64,000 nt of DNA from Aphelocoma coerulescens (lineage: Eukaryota; Chordata; Aves; Passeriformes; Corvidae): contig NW_027184085.1 in assembly GCF_041296385.1 (NCBI RefSeq), positions 9,853,301 through 9,917,300 on the forward strand. The letters are read 5' to 3'. Position numbers and translations under genes: made by a program. The notes under the pieces were generated by a model. The model was not told where the DNA came from, made no database searches, and was given only the letters and a program-made list of their open reading frames with translations. Positions 1-13,797 of this stretch are shown here, piece by piece (the stretch's first letter is position 1; every line of letters starts with the position of its first letter).

Positions 1-1924
1 ACTGTGTTAAAGGAGTTAAAAATCCTGATTTTGTTCCCTTTTGGATTGCCTGCATCTGGTGGGTCAGAGCATTTAAAAACATAAAGAAGGTATGCTGTTT
101 CAACAGCTTTGTTCTGGCCTCGGTGTCTTGATGCTCTTCCTTGCAGTTGAACATACGTATAAATGGAAAGTGGATTGGCCTGGGATGTCTTGTCTGATGA
201 AGGATAAGAGGAGGTGTCTTGTTCAAGATGATTTTTAGCCTAAAACTGTTGGTGGATTTGAAAAGAAATTTGGCTTGAAGCCTTGACCGTGTCCCTTTAA
301 GGAGTACTGGTTTCAACCTTATTATGTAAAGCTCCTGTGACTTAACTCTCTTAAATCTTTACAACCTAAATGCTCTGCTAAACAGACTCCAACATTTCCA
401 CCATAGAGACCTAATTATTAGGTATAAAATAACTGCAGAATTAGGCTTCTGAGTATTGGCACACTTTTGTTTTCTCTGCTCAGGTCAGTGTAGTAGTACT
501 CAGCTTAAAAACCATCATTGAAAAAAATAAAAATAATATGCTTTGTCCCTTGACTTTTGGGTTGCCCCTCTGTTCAGACAAAGTCTCACCATATAACCAG
601 CCTGCTGTTGTCTTTAGTGGCATCTACTGAAAGGATTTTGGATCTGGAGCCAAGTGTGGTGGGCCATGAAAACCCTTCACTTTTCTGAGCCCTTGTGGCA
701 GCACAGTGGTGCAGTCTGTATGCCAGGGATTCAGACATGCTTGGATAAGGCGAAGGGAACTGTGGAGGAACTGCATCACCTGGAACCTGTTCTGAAGCAT
801 ATGTAGGGCTTTTGTCCAACATCATTACCAAACTCCATTTTTCTGAATACTTAAGTACTGGAAGGGCAAGGAATACAGCTTTTGTAATAGCTTCTCCCAC
901 CTAAGGAAAGGCACACCAACTTCTGCTGTTCTGGTGCTGAAGTTAGTATGCAGCTTCAGCATTAAAAGAAGAAATTTGTCACATATTGTAATCAACATAA
1001 AGCTGATGAATATGTAGATAGTGAATTTCTAGACAGAAACCTATTAGAGACGTTTTTCTTTCCTAAAGACTTGTATAAACTTCAGAACAAGTTTTCAGAA
1101 AATGTCCAGTCTTCAGATTTTCAGTACCTGCAATTATCCACATATAGTTACCACAGACGCTTCTGTTTCAGCAGCCTCAGTCCTCTGCAAACAAAGTCCT
1201 TGTGGAGTGTTACGGCTGCAATTACACACTGGAGAGCTACAAACCCTTGTTCTGGAAATCTTTAGTAATTGTTTCTTTCTAGAGGGCCAGGAGTACCAGA
1301 CACATGGTGCCAAAGTAGTTTGTCAGCTTTGTGTGAGGAAGGAATTTGACTGCTGAGTAAACTATTACACACATTGTAGAAAACCGTCGTTCTTCTTTTG
1401 TTCCTCTTCCAAATTTCATTAGTTATTCTTAGTTGTAAGATTTCGTTAAAAGCGAGCAGGTGGTGTTCTTCAGGAGACTGTTTGGCCTCTTCACGCTTCA
1501 TGTGGCTCCTCTTTGAGAGTCAGAGAGGTCATAAATTACTAGAAAGCCGAGATTGTCTTTGTTCTTGGATTTGGGGTTTCTAACACTACCAAAATCACAA
1601 TGCCATTTTGTAGATTATTAAAGTCTTGGTTTTAAATGAAATTCTCAATATTTTGTGGTTCAGACATCCCCAACCTTGAGCTCCTGATCTGAACCTAAAC
1701 TTGTAGCGTGATGCTTGAATTTGGCATGCAACATGGATATGGATTAGTAGGGAGGGAAAAATGGATATGAAACAGTAGTTTAATCTCAGCCTTTCCTACC
1801 TGGTATAACTTGCTGCATGTGCAGAATATTATTAGATTTTGACCTATCAAATTAAGTAAGTGGAGTCTGTGTATGCTCCATTTTAGTGGGAGATTTTTTG
1901 AGGAGATTAACTGCTTAGAAACTC

Positions 1925-2055
1925 CATAGTTATAAGGCCAGAATGGATTGTTGTAATCATCTAATATGACCCTCTGTAGTACATAGGGTTTTTTTAATTA
2001 TAACAACCTAGGGTCTAACAGAAAAAAATCAGAACTAAAATTGATGAAGGATTTT
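1925..2055. repeat. Possible decayed ancient amniote interspersed repeat
   Basis: The text AAGGCCAGAATGGATTG followed by ATCATCTAATATGACC and CTCTGTAGTACATAGGG resembles a widespread old reptile/bird repeat (AAGGCCAGAAGGGACCATTGT type, followed by GATCATCTAGTCTGACC). The match is from memory, diverged and short, and I cannot name the family with confidence. Confidence 0.35.
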
Positions 2056-5000
2056 TTACGGTTCTCAGCAGTTTTATGTTGATTATCATCATATGTGACA
2101 AATTTCTGCTTTTTATGCTGAAGTGGTTTACTAGTGTCAGCATCAGAACAGCAGAAGCTGGTGTGCCTTTCCTTCGGTTGAAGAAGCTATTAGGAAAGTT
2201 GTGCTCCTATCCTTTCCAGTACTTAAGGATTAGGAAAAATGGAGTTTGGTAATGTCTGTTACTTGGGCAGAGGCATGTGAATGTTATATTATGACTAATC
2301 CGACTATAATGAAAAGTTTTTACGTATTTTTCCATGGTTAAAAGGAAATCAAGACATGCTGTGACCTATGAGGTCGCAGTTTTAAATCAGGATATTGTTA
2401 CAGTTTTGCTAGGTGGGAGGAGTGTGGTTTAACAGAGCTCGACCAACGGAACTTTAACTTCTGTTGTAAACTTGAGTTTGAAGTTACTGTTCTATATAAA
2501 CCTGACACTTCAGTGAGATGCTGTAGGAACGTGTTCAGGCTGTATTGGAGGAGAGCAGCACATGACAGAAGTTTGAATATATACAAGTTAACCCTGTGTA
2601 CGTACGCTTCCTGGGGGCCTGCATTGTGTATTTCTTTCTTCTCATAGAATGTCGGGGAAGAGCTGGTGTTGGGGATGAAATTGGGGTTACCTGATCCTGA
2701 AATGACAAGTGCTACAGTTCTATGAAGTAAACAATGTTAAACATTTGAATTAGTAGTGTTGAGTTAGTTTTCCAAGAGGATGCAAACACATTGGTGTTAT
2801 AAAGCAAAATGGGAAGCTTGTGACTAAAGTGGTGGGAAGGGGGCTCTTAGTTTAGGACTCAGAACTAGCCCCCAAAAGATTAGCAGGAGTCATGAGGAGT
2901 AGGGGTTATGAGGGAAACAGAGATGATGTAGGGGATGCCCTACTCTATAAAGAGGAATAGAGGTGACTGGGAAAATTCCACTGTGGTTTGGTGCAAAATT
3001 GTAAAGCAGCATTAGTGTGGATAAAAGAGAACCAGCTGGGCTGAAATTGCTTTGGGAAGAGCTGATAAGAGATTTTGCTGTGATAGCACAAGAGATCTAC
3101 TGCACGTAGTCCAGGATTTAAATGTGGATAAAAATCTTGTAACATGGATAGGAGCAAAGTGTTTCTGGATATTCTCACTGTGAAAGACTGACTCCCCACA
3201 CCAGAGAATATATGCTGTTGGTCGTGGCTGGGGTACAGAGAGCTATGTTATCTGACAGTTTCACCATCAGACAGTGACTAAAGCCACAAAATTGATGGAG
3301 TCAACTGTAGATGTGACTTTGAGAGGCACAGAAGATGCTTCAGGGAAGTTGGACATGGAAGTGAACTTGGTTTGAATGATCACAACTGAAACTAAGTTAA
3401 GGTAAACAGATGTAGATTAGCAGTTGTCAATCCTCCAGGGAAACTGAAGAGGCTTCTTGGTGAAGTGAGGAGGTTGGATATGGAGGGCATGAAATTCAGG
3501 GAAGCTACAGGGGTAAATATTAGCATCTCAAATAACAGAAAAGGCTCCACCTAGGAAATTACCCCAGAGCTGATGATTCACCTGTTCATTGCGTCAGGAT
3601 ATGCTAAGCAAACACAGAACCTCTGAGAGGTGTGGGCAAAAAAACAGTTTGTAAGGGAAAGTGTGTCTTGAGGATCCGGAAGTCCAAGTTTAAGGCAGGG
3701 GCTTCCACTCAGCAGACAATGTGGCATCTTGCAAATGGTAGTAAAACAGGTAACAGAAGGCGCTTTGGTCACACAAAAAGGGGAAACAGCCAGCCTCAAC
3801 AGGGGGTGGAATCAGACTTCTGTGCATGGGCACAGGGAGTTGTGTAAAAATGGGCTGGGTATGGTCCCTGGACTATAGGAATGGCTTCTTTTGAAGCTGA
3901 AAATGAGGCACAGGGGTAGGAGGAAAAATTTTAATACCCTGAATTTGAGTCTGGTAATCTGTATCCCAATGTGCTAAAACATGCAACACTTGCCAGAGAG
4001 GAATAGAGGTGATTTCTGTGGATTGGCAGGAAGATAAAGGAGATGAGTGATAAATGTGGGTAAATATGGATCTTATCTTCAAAAACAGGCAGGACTGTAA
4101 CAATATGTAAGGTTTAAAATAAACTTCTAGGAGAGAATGATAAAAATTTTATATGCAGGTGGAAGACGTGTGAAAGGGTGTCGTATGAAATGTGACATGG
4201 GTTTGGAAGAGGAAGATTGATCTGGGCTAGCCTCTTGTTTCTAGATGAAAGCATGCATCTATTTGTACTACTGTAATATCTCACAAATCCTATAGCAGAC
4301 TTCTTTTTAAAGAAAATTGGAATTGGCAAAAGACGTGTAAAGAGTATAAGGAGCTGGCTGTAGCAGAAGCTAGTAATGTTGCAAAGACTAGTAGGAGAAG
4401 CATATAGATGTGTTCCATTTGTGTCATGGCAAGAAAAAGAAAAATCTGTGTGTTAAAGGTGCTTTTAAGAAAAGTCCTAATTACATAGTAAATTTTTAAG
4501 CAAATAAATATAATGCAGGAAGGACTCAATGACCCCTGAGGAGAGTGAGAATGAAAATGAGTTGATATTCTGTAAAAAAACTATACACTTAGAGACAAAC
4601 ATTTCTGAAAAATGTGAAACTTAGTGAAAGGAGAGATGTTGGTGAGTCCTTGTGTCTCTGCACTATGCTGGTAAACAGAATCTGATGGGATCTGTGACTT
4701 GTGTCCATTAAAAACATCAGGAAATTAAACATGGGGTGAGGAAAAACATTGAGAGGGGGAATAGTGTTGACATAAGATATAGAAGGTATACTCATGCCAT
4801 TAATTAAAGTGTTGGCTGGAAGGTAGGAATGATTTTGAATGGTATAAGTGGTCTAGGTGTTGGGAGAAGCAACATTAGAACTGGTGATCCCAAAGGATGC
4901 CTTCCATTCTTATGATCTTCACTGCACTAACTTCATTGTGATGTGAGTTACTGTTCTGACAACTAATTGCTATAGACAAACTGTATATTAAGGTAAAATT

Positions 5001-8000
5001 TCGATGTAGCCTTTTCCTTATTTATAAATGTTAATAATAAGGAAAAGAACCTACATGTGAAGGAACTTGCTCGTACTCTTTTGTTACCTAAGGCTGTTTA
5101 TTTTGGTTAATGATTTTGATTCTTAGAGTATTTAACCTGGTGGATTTTCACCTTATTTTTTATGGAGGCCCAAATGCAAGCAAACAGCATGGCTTTCAGG
5201 AGGACAGTCTTGGGCAGACTCTTTGTCATTAGTAAGACCTTCTTATGGTTCAGTTCTTTGTGTATATGCTGTGTCAAAACAAAAGTATTGGCAGGTGAGT
5301 GCAAATGTGTTTGTGAGGTGCAGCTCTTTTAGATGGCAATCTGACTGTCCTATTTCTGCAATTTGTGGATGTCCTCCAGGAACCAGTATTGTCTGAGCAG
5401 TTTGTGAATGTGAAGATTAAAATCAGACTGCCAAAGGTATAGTTTGCCAACAGTGTTTTGTTATTAGATCTCCTGTTCCTGCCTGGAATCTCATTCAGTT
5501 GCACCATTACTCATACCCTAACCAGTTCTTTTACTTTTTCTTAATGCTCACAGTCAAGCTTATTTCTGTCTCCTCTATATTGATATTTTCTCTGTTTTGT
5601 GAAGCCAAACATAATAATATTGATTGATATTTTATGTCAATAAGATTGTATTAATATTTCAGTGTAAAATATTTTTCATGCTAGACCAATTCTCCTTCAT
5701 TATTTGGTGGGGAAAACACAGGTGCTGTTTTTCCTGGAAGCCGGTAGTGGGATGATTTTGCTTAAAAAATACATATATAAAAACTTACTGAAACCACCAC
5801 AAATGGGATGGTGCTTTATTTTTGTGTTTCTCTTTTGGTGAATATACTAGGCTTCTGAAGTTGAACAGTGATACTTTTTAGTATCATTTTTTATCTCGGT
5901 GCCTTTCAGGACAAGCTTGTGCTCAGTCCTGCTTGACAAGTAGCCGTGTTCCAGTTGGCTGAGTGCTTGCAATCCTGTAACTTAAATCGAAACTACCAGA
6001 AAATAGACCAAGGCTGTGATTAGGTGCCAATCACTACTGGTGTGGTTAGTCAGCAGCTCTTTTTCCAGGGTGCATCTTGTTTACACTAAGTCTGAACAGG
6101 GAGTGTAGAAATCTGAGTCACTGGGGAGACTGTTCAGGTGACTTTTGTTGACAGGAGAAAAGCACATGCCAAAGGACAAGCACACAAGTGGTTTTGTTCT
6201 GTTATTTCTGCTCTTTGGTACCACAGTACTTGTGTCTTCCAGCAGATGTTACCTTGGCTGTGACCAGGCTGTGTGATTTGAGCTAATAACCCTGGCAAGA
6301 TTCTAGTAATTTAAGTGGCCTTTACCTCTGTGTACAATGTCTGAGCAGAAGCTGCATGTGCTCTGTGTTTTGGAAGAAATGATTCTGTAGGGAGGTGTAT
6401 CTTATTTTCAAAGTAAATATGTCCCCCAACCCCCCAAACCTGAGGAAACCAATTTCTCCATTCATCTGGTTTCTGAATTACTATTAAGGGGTTTTCGTTA
6501 TGTGTGGGGTTTTAAAATAATTTTTATATTTTCTCTTTTGCTTTTTTCCCCCCCACTGAAGCTTGTATTATAAACTAGTTGAGCTGTTGCTTTGTCATCA
6601 AGTCAGTTTACCAGCTCAGACTGTCTCCTAGCAGACTTGATACATTATCAGTCTGTCTCTTTTCCTGCCTTCTGGTGCAAGGATATGGCTTTCATTATGC
6701 ATATTTCCTTAGTCTTTGGCAGCTGGAGGCATATGTGAGTTGCAGTCTGTTTTGTGTAAAATTAAGTAGCGTGGGTTTTGTTCCCTTAATCAAGGCATTT
6801 CCAATAACTTAATATATTTCTGCCACTAACTTAAAATAATATATTTCTGAACCTTGCAGAATTTGAAAGAAGGGCGCTGAAAATTGGAAGCCTCCTTTAC
6901 TGCTCTGTTCAGTAGTATTTATCTTACACATTTAAGAGTTCTGTGAGATTTGATGGATTTAAACTTTTTTCCATGATGAGGCACAGATTCAGGAGTAGGA
7001 TGCTCTCTTTTCTGATCATAAAGCAGTTAAAATAAGTTCAGGAGAAATCTGTAACCCATAGGGAAGCCCCTTAAGGCAAAGTGACCAAAGCACAATCTGA
7101 CAGAGTATGTCTTCTGAGAGAGTCAGACACACAATAACTCACTCCAGTACATTGCACCCAAGCTGCTTTTTGACTAATAATATTAAGGCTGCAGGAGAAT
7201 GTTGGAGAGGCGTGGCAGCTTGGATTACTGTTTAGTTCACCTCTTGGTTGGGGAACCAGGTCGCCTGACAGAGCTGTCTATATTGCCAGCGTCAGGAGGA
7301 TTAACCTCTCATAATCTCTGTGATTTGAATAAGAGATTTTGTTCCTGTCCTCACTGCTCAGTTCAAAGCAGCTGCTGAGCAGAAAATTCAGTGGATCTTC
7401 AGAAATGTGTCTGTGTTGGTCAGCCAAAAAAGGAAGAAATAGATGTTGCAAGGATTTCTTTTTAGCAACTGATTGAAGCATTTGTAGGGTAAATGTGTAT
7501 AGGTGGATTTAACTGTTCTCTGGAATCAGGGAAGTTGGCTAAAGCCTCAGTTTCCTTTTTGTTTGCAAGGTGTTCTCTTACACAAATAGTATCAAACCCA
7601 TTTCTCCATCACCACACTCTGCTTCCCCAGCCTCTTGGAGACCAAACTTTGGACAAAAACAGAGTCTTGTAAGCATATCATAACAAAACTTCAGTGTGTG
7701 TTTGTTTTCCCACTTCTCAAGAAAAGTGTTAACTGATCCAGACCAGTCAGTTGGAGGTGATGCTCACCTGCCTGTGCTACGTCAGGCCAAAGCTAGGAGG
7801 GATTATGCAGTCAGCTGAGATGTATGTATTTGCCCTTGAGGACTGGTGGTGGTAGTAATAAGGTACTTAGCTCTCTGCTTAGAGCCCCACAAAACTGAGG
7901 ATTTTCTTTCGTATATTGTGGTTAGGGGGAGGCTCTTCAGTGTTAAAAAGCCAGACTGTGTTTGCTGTGTCAGACAAGTAGCAAAGCATCTTGCCTCTCT

Positions 8001-9150
8001 TTGATAGTCCTTTTCTTCTCCATGCAGAGTGATACGGGTTTGCTTGTGTTGTCTACTTTAAAACATCTGATACTGCTGTCAAGTGACAGCAAGTGTGTAT
8101 AGCAAAATAGCTAAACTATGAAGTGAGGTAGCTGAAGCATGCATTCCCCCTTGCTGTTGAATTCACCTGAAATTGTTGGTACCCTTAAGCCTTGATTATG
8201 TTGGGGATGAAGGAAACTTGGTGGTAGAATAGACCATGTGAAACTCTGGTTTCTAAAATGTCACCTCTGGATCCTAAGCCTAGGGACATACTAATTTGTA
8301 GAGTAGGCACTGCCGTATCATGTCATGGTTTTTCTGGGAACTGTCTAGATATTTGTGTGGATAAGCTACAGTCTAATGGGCTTCTTCTGTAGCCCTTACT
8401 CTCATGATATGGTTTTTCTCAGTACAAACTCTGGCTGAAGCTGTGGAAAGAGCCCTTGGTCTGCAGGGTGCAAGACATCTGATTTGGGACCCAAGTGCAA
8501 GATGTCATTGATGTCAAAGTGGTTCTTTGGGAATTCCAGCATCTTATTTGAGCAGTGGGACTGTCAGACTTACTGAAGCAACTGATGCTTGGGAGCAATG
8601 AATTGCATATCTGACTGGCATTGTCATGGTGCTGGTAGGGGGAGAGGCAGTAACCAGAAGGCAAAATCTGTGAGACAGCAAAAAGGGTTTCTGTGGTATC
8701 TTTCTTGTGAATATTCTTGTGTTACTTGGCTGTGGTTCTTCGTGGAGAAATAGGACGGGAGAACTGACAATTCAGAGCCTTTTCTTGTTGAAAAAAACCA
8801 TCTCAAGACAGTTGGAATGCTCCACTTTGCTCGGGCAAATGCCTGGTGAGGTGACAGCTAGGAGCAAAGTGAAGTTTCAGGTAGATGTTAACATGTCTGT
8901 GGAAAGGTTATGAAGGAGCAAAGCACAATTCTGAATAAGCATCTGAGGATGCTGACTCTTGCCTTGCAAGAATTAACTTGTCAGTTTTCACTGAGATTGT
9001 GATTGTTGCCAGGTAAGTTGAAAAGGTGAGTAACGAGGTGAAGGGCTCCCTGCAGAGCAGCGTGCAGGCTGGATGCACCTTTTACTCCAGCACTGGCTGT
9101 GGGGCTCCTGAGAGCTGGAGCACATATTTTCTGCACAGCCTTTAAGGACA

Positions 9151-9198
9151 ATAATGAGATGCATTGTGTAGAGATGAAACATAATGAGATGCATTGTG
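9151..9198. repeat. Imperfect 30-bp tandem duplication
   Basis: ATAATGAGATGCATTGTG occurs at 9151-9168 and again at 9181-9198, a period of exactly 30 bases. The second copy is incomplete. It looks like a local replication-slippage duplication in the intron. Confidence 0.8.
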
Positions 9199-12053
9199 GG
9201 AGGCTGTCATTTCAGCAAGTCCTAAAGTGGACAGAAGATGGCTTATGATTCTCAGTTATTGTTCTAAGTACCTGAAAGATGACTTGAACTCATGGGGTTT
9301 TTCTGTTTTGTGCTGGCTGGAGAACTGTCCTGGACAACCTGCCAGCCATCTGAACTGGGGGACCATGCATGCAGGAGAAAGGGGGATAAATACACTCAAA
9401 GACTGGAAGAGCATCTGTAGTGATAGGAATTTCTGGAACAGTGTTCTGGTGTTGGGAGTTCCTCTCCTCTCTTCAAGTGCCACTTCCTCCTTCTCTCTCC
9501 TGCTCACCATTTCACCACAGAGGCTGCCTGGATGTAGAAGCTTCTGTACTTTTTCTGGTTCCAAGTACATTTAATGTAAAAACTGGAAAATATTTAATGG
9601 GCTTTTGACACTCTGGATTCACTGGCAGTGCAAATCTGTTTCAGGAGGTTTTAAGGTTCAAGACCTGCACGTTCCTACTTTCTTGACTGCTTCCGGCATC
9701 TGATTCCAGCTTTCTTGGCTGTATGGTTCATGAATACACTTCTGTTTTTACCCCTCCCAGAGAGAAGAAACAGTATTGTCAAGCTTATTTCAGCTGCTCT
9801 TTATCTGAATCAATTGAAAGCTTCCTACTGCCTTTCAGGAAGCTTTTTCTGGGATCAGCTGTAAGCAACTTCTTGCAGCCTCTATTGCAAAGCAGAAGTT
9901 TCACTAAGTGCTAATGTTTAATGTAATAAAGATTTGAGCTGTGGTTTACCAAATAGCTTATCAATGTTTTAAGCATTTTATTGTTACAATCTCCTGAGGC
10001 TGTTTTGGATAAAATGATCTGCATGTTTTGAAATGCTGGATTCCTTTCTCGGTGATGAATGGTCATGGTGTATTGTATATATTTTGCCAGTGTTCTGTGC
10101 TAGATTTTTAGTAAAATCAACGTATTTACTTAGAAGTTCAGAGATGAGGATACTTCTAGGTTTTGGGACCTGTTGTTTTGTGAGTCTTCTCCCTCTTTTC
10201 CTCCCTGTGAACCCTGTCCTAGTTGTTCTACTTCAGATACTGTTTTCAAGCCAACAAAAACAGCCTGACCTTGCATCCTGATACTACTTTCCTGAGAAAT
10301 GCTGGTGTAAGAATTCGGAAGAGGAATCTGATATCTACGTCAAGGAAGGAATCAGTTGCAGACCTCTTTAATTTTCCCTTTGCATTTAGTCCCCTGTGAC
10401 TGTTGCTTTGTACAAATTGCATATATAGTTTAAGTTCCATTTTTCCTGTTCTGTAGTTCCCTGGTAAAACTCAGTTTGTGTTTTGGATACATTTCATTTT
10501 TCTATGTTCACAACTGCAATCCCCATATCTTCTGCAGCACGACTTTAATTTTTTTTTTTCTAATTGCTGTAGTGTTTTCATCACCTGTGAGTTTCTGTTG
10601 CTGAAATAGTTCAAGGAGTTAAGTCAGTGTGTCAAATCAGATCTGGTAACAGATTAACCTGTAAACAAGACCTAGATGTGTCTCTTAACTGTCTATTTTG
10701 TCATTGAAAGTGTTTAGAAGTCTACTTACATTAACTGCCTAGTACATTAAACCTGAATAGAAAGTAAATTGTCATCCCTTCTGTCGCATAAAATACCTTT
10801 TAGAGAAGTAGACCCCTTTAAAAGAAGGATACTTTTGCTGATGAGGATTGAGTTTTATTATGAAATAACCCCCACAGTTAAACAACTCTTGTCAAAGGAT
10901 TTGCAAAGTTTATATGCTCCTCCAGGTATGCTGTGAGAATGTGGGGAATATGTGCAAATACCAGAAAGGGTTTCCTACACAGTTTTTTAATTTGTTCTGT
11001 TTACATTATCTAGTAACTTTGGTAGGGGTGGAAGAAATGAAACACAAGCTCCGATGCAAGCTGAGCTGTGCTGTATACACTTACAAAGTTTTATGCAAAA
11101 GCTGAGCTGAAAAGTGACAATATTTGCAGGAGGTATGAAATTACCTGCTTCACTAAGGGGATCAGACTGGATGTCTGAGCAGAATAGCTACATGTGTCTT
11201 TCATTTTATAACATATCAGCACAGTACATTAACTGTGGGTTTGCTCAGGTTTGTGTAGATTTGACATCATGCTGTCCTGCCAGCGCTCCCAAGTTTATGT
11301 GTGTGAAATACTGGGGAATAGTCCAGATATCAAGTCACTGTGCTGTGTTGCTCTGATGTTCATGGGCTATGGCAGTAACAGAGATTTAGACAAGACTGTT
11401 ATGTATGTAGATACATTTACATATATAGCTTTTACATATAAAAGCTAGGCATTTTCTGCTTAGATTTCAATACTTTGCTTGCCAAAGTTCATCCCATACA
11501 AGTGAAAATTCTGTCAAGAAACAAATGTTGGGGTCAAGTTTAGTAATGAGAGCCAGGCAGCAATATCCCTTTGGGACTGGTCTGTCAGCCCCAAGTTGTG
11601 GAGTGTCTGGACTAGGGAGGGGAGCAAGTGGGGTGCTATCTTTCTGCAGGTTGTGACTCTTGTGTGCGTGTGAGGCCTGGATCTTAACTGACTGGAGAAT
11701 TTACAGAGGAACAGGGAAGCATCTAGTGAGGTTTGGCAGTGTGGGGAGTCGCTGGGATGTGTACTTTATGTAGTGCTTTCCTGGAAATCCTCTATGAAAT
11801 GGTGCTGAAGCTTGAATGGGAGTATTGAGTATGTGTCTCCTTAGCACAGAGATGTGGAAAACCCTGCAAGCAGTCACATGTCCCAGCTGCTATCAGTCAC
11901 TGTCCAGTGGGCAGGAAGGGTGGAGTGGCTGGTAGAAAGCTGTTTGTTGGAAACTGTGTTATAAATCAAATAAACGTAGTAGTTTTGTTTTTACCCTCTG
12001 GACAGGGTAATAAATTTGCAGATCATCTGATCAGGAAGATGCTAATTCATGTG

Positions 12054-12085
12054 AATTAGGAAGAATTCTAATTCATTTTCAAGAC
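12054..12085. repeat. Small inverted repeat around CTAATTCA
   Basis: CTAATTCA-TG-TGAATTAG forms a perfect 8-bp stem with a 2-base loop, and CTAATTCA recurs about 30 bases downstream. It is intronic and A/T-rich; no function is suggested. Confidence 0.5.
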
Positions 12086-13639
12086 ATCTGGCAATACAGA
12101 AATCTCTTGGGTAGATCAATTTGCTATCACAGACTACAGATTAGAATCTCTCTTTTGCCCACCCCCTTCCTGAGGAGAATCCTTGAGTAATGGCTGGTTG
12201 CTGAAGGGAACCTTCCCTTTGTTTGATGTGGTTCCTAAGGCCTTGGGAAGGGCAAGTCTGTCTGTCCTGTGGGCATTCAGAGTGGTCAAATTGAAGAAAG
12301 TTCTTTGCTACATGATTGAAAACTGCAATATATTAACTCTGCTTTGTGGTATGTTGTTTTTTTGTTGGTTTTTTTTTTTTTTCATTTCCACGAACTATTA
12401 AAAATTAATGAACTCATGTCGCATCTATTCCATTTATTCTGGACTACTTATTAAAGCAGATCGATTCCTCGGTTCAGTTGAGGTAACCTTGGCTATCTGG
12501 GTTCCTGCATAGTTGTCTCAATCAGAGAGGTAATGGATTTTGAAGAACTGTTTCAAGTACGAAGTCAGAAAAATTCTGTCCTTAGATGCAACCTCAGTTC
12601 TTCGGATACTGTTGAAAATCTGCCCTATATTCCTGCTCTTTGCCAGTTACCAAGCAGAGTGGCATTTCACACTGGTTCTTCTTTCTTCTGGCAGCAGAGC
12701 AGTTCTTTGATTCGCCCAGCCCTCCTTTCACATGAAGCAATTACAGAACGTTATCCCCTGTATACTGTGAATTCAGTCTCAGCTTTTAAGACTGTTGGTC
12801 CATGAAGGTACCCACTGTGCTTCCCTCATGTCATTCTCAAAGACAATACACTGAGGCATAAAGTACTCTCTTCCCTGCTTGAGTGGAACAATGTTTATAT
12901 GTAAACCAGTAGTTTGTTTTGCCTGGCAGAAAAACAAAATATGAAGTAATGGATGTGACTTAGGTCCTGTGTCTCTCAGTGGCCCTTGAGGCTGTAGGAG
13001 CCTTGCCTGCAGTAACCACCCCAGCTCTGCGGGGCTCTGCTGGGAGAAGTTAGAGCCCAAGTAGACCCTGCTCTGGGCTCTGCAGTTACAGCAGAAGCTG
13101 TTGAGGTGCTGCTGAGTGCTGGTGGGTCCCTGGGTCCTCCTGTGCAATTGTCCTTCCTCTGAGGTAGGTTAGGGAAATCTCTTCCTTCTGAGCATAATTT
13201 AACTCTGAATGTATGAGAATGCAGTGGAGCCTTTCTTTTCACGCCTGTCTCAGGCTGGAAATACCAAGATGGCTGTGTCACACTGAATCTTTGTAACAGA
13301 CTTGGGAAGCCACTAAACTGCTGTTTTATCCAGCTTTTCCTTTCTTAGTAATTGTGAAGGGAGGTGAAGAGTTTCATGGCACGGTCTGTACTGCTTTTCT
13401 ACTATGGCACTTGCAGTTGTGGTTAATGGCGTAACTGATGCTGCTGGGCTTTAGTAGGGATCATGTGAAACAAAACAGTGATGGAGTTAAAATCACAGGT
13501 GAGGTCACTTCATGACCTCTGCTTCCACCAGCCTGGAGCACCTTTTGGGTTCGAGTAGGGGGAAAGAAAAGGGTTCCTCACCCTCCGGTGGAAGATGAGA
13601 GTGTGCAGAGTCTGAGCACGTTTTGATTTCCAGAGGAGG

Positions 13640-13797
13640 GAAAGAGGTTGTGGAGTCTGTCTCACTGGAGATTTTCAAGAGCCCTCTGGACACAATCCTG
13701 TGCTATGTGCTCTGGGATGACCCTGCTTGAGCAGGGAGGTTGGACCAGATGCCCCTTTGCAGTCCCTTCCAACCTGACCCATTCTGTGATTCTGTGA
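13640..13797 (+). mobile_element. CR1 LINE fragment, 3' end (plus orientation)
   Basis: The segment reads from AGGTTGTGGAGTCTGTCTC through GAGATTTTCAAGAGCC, ACCCTGCTTGAGCAGGGAGG, TTGGACCAGATG and CCCTTCCAACCTGACCC to a doubled ATTCTGTG at 13781-13796. This order and the tandem 8-bp 3' terminus are those of avian/reptilian CR1 retrotransposons. It is 5'-truncated, as most CR1 copies are, and has no coding capacity. Confidence 0.92.
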
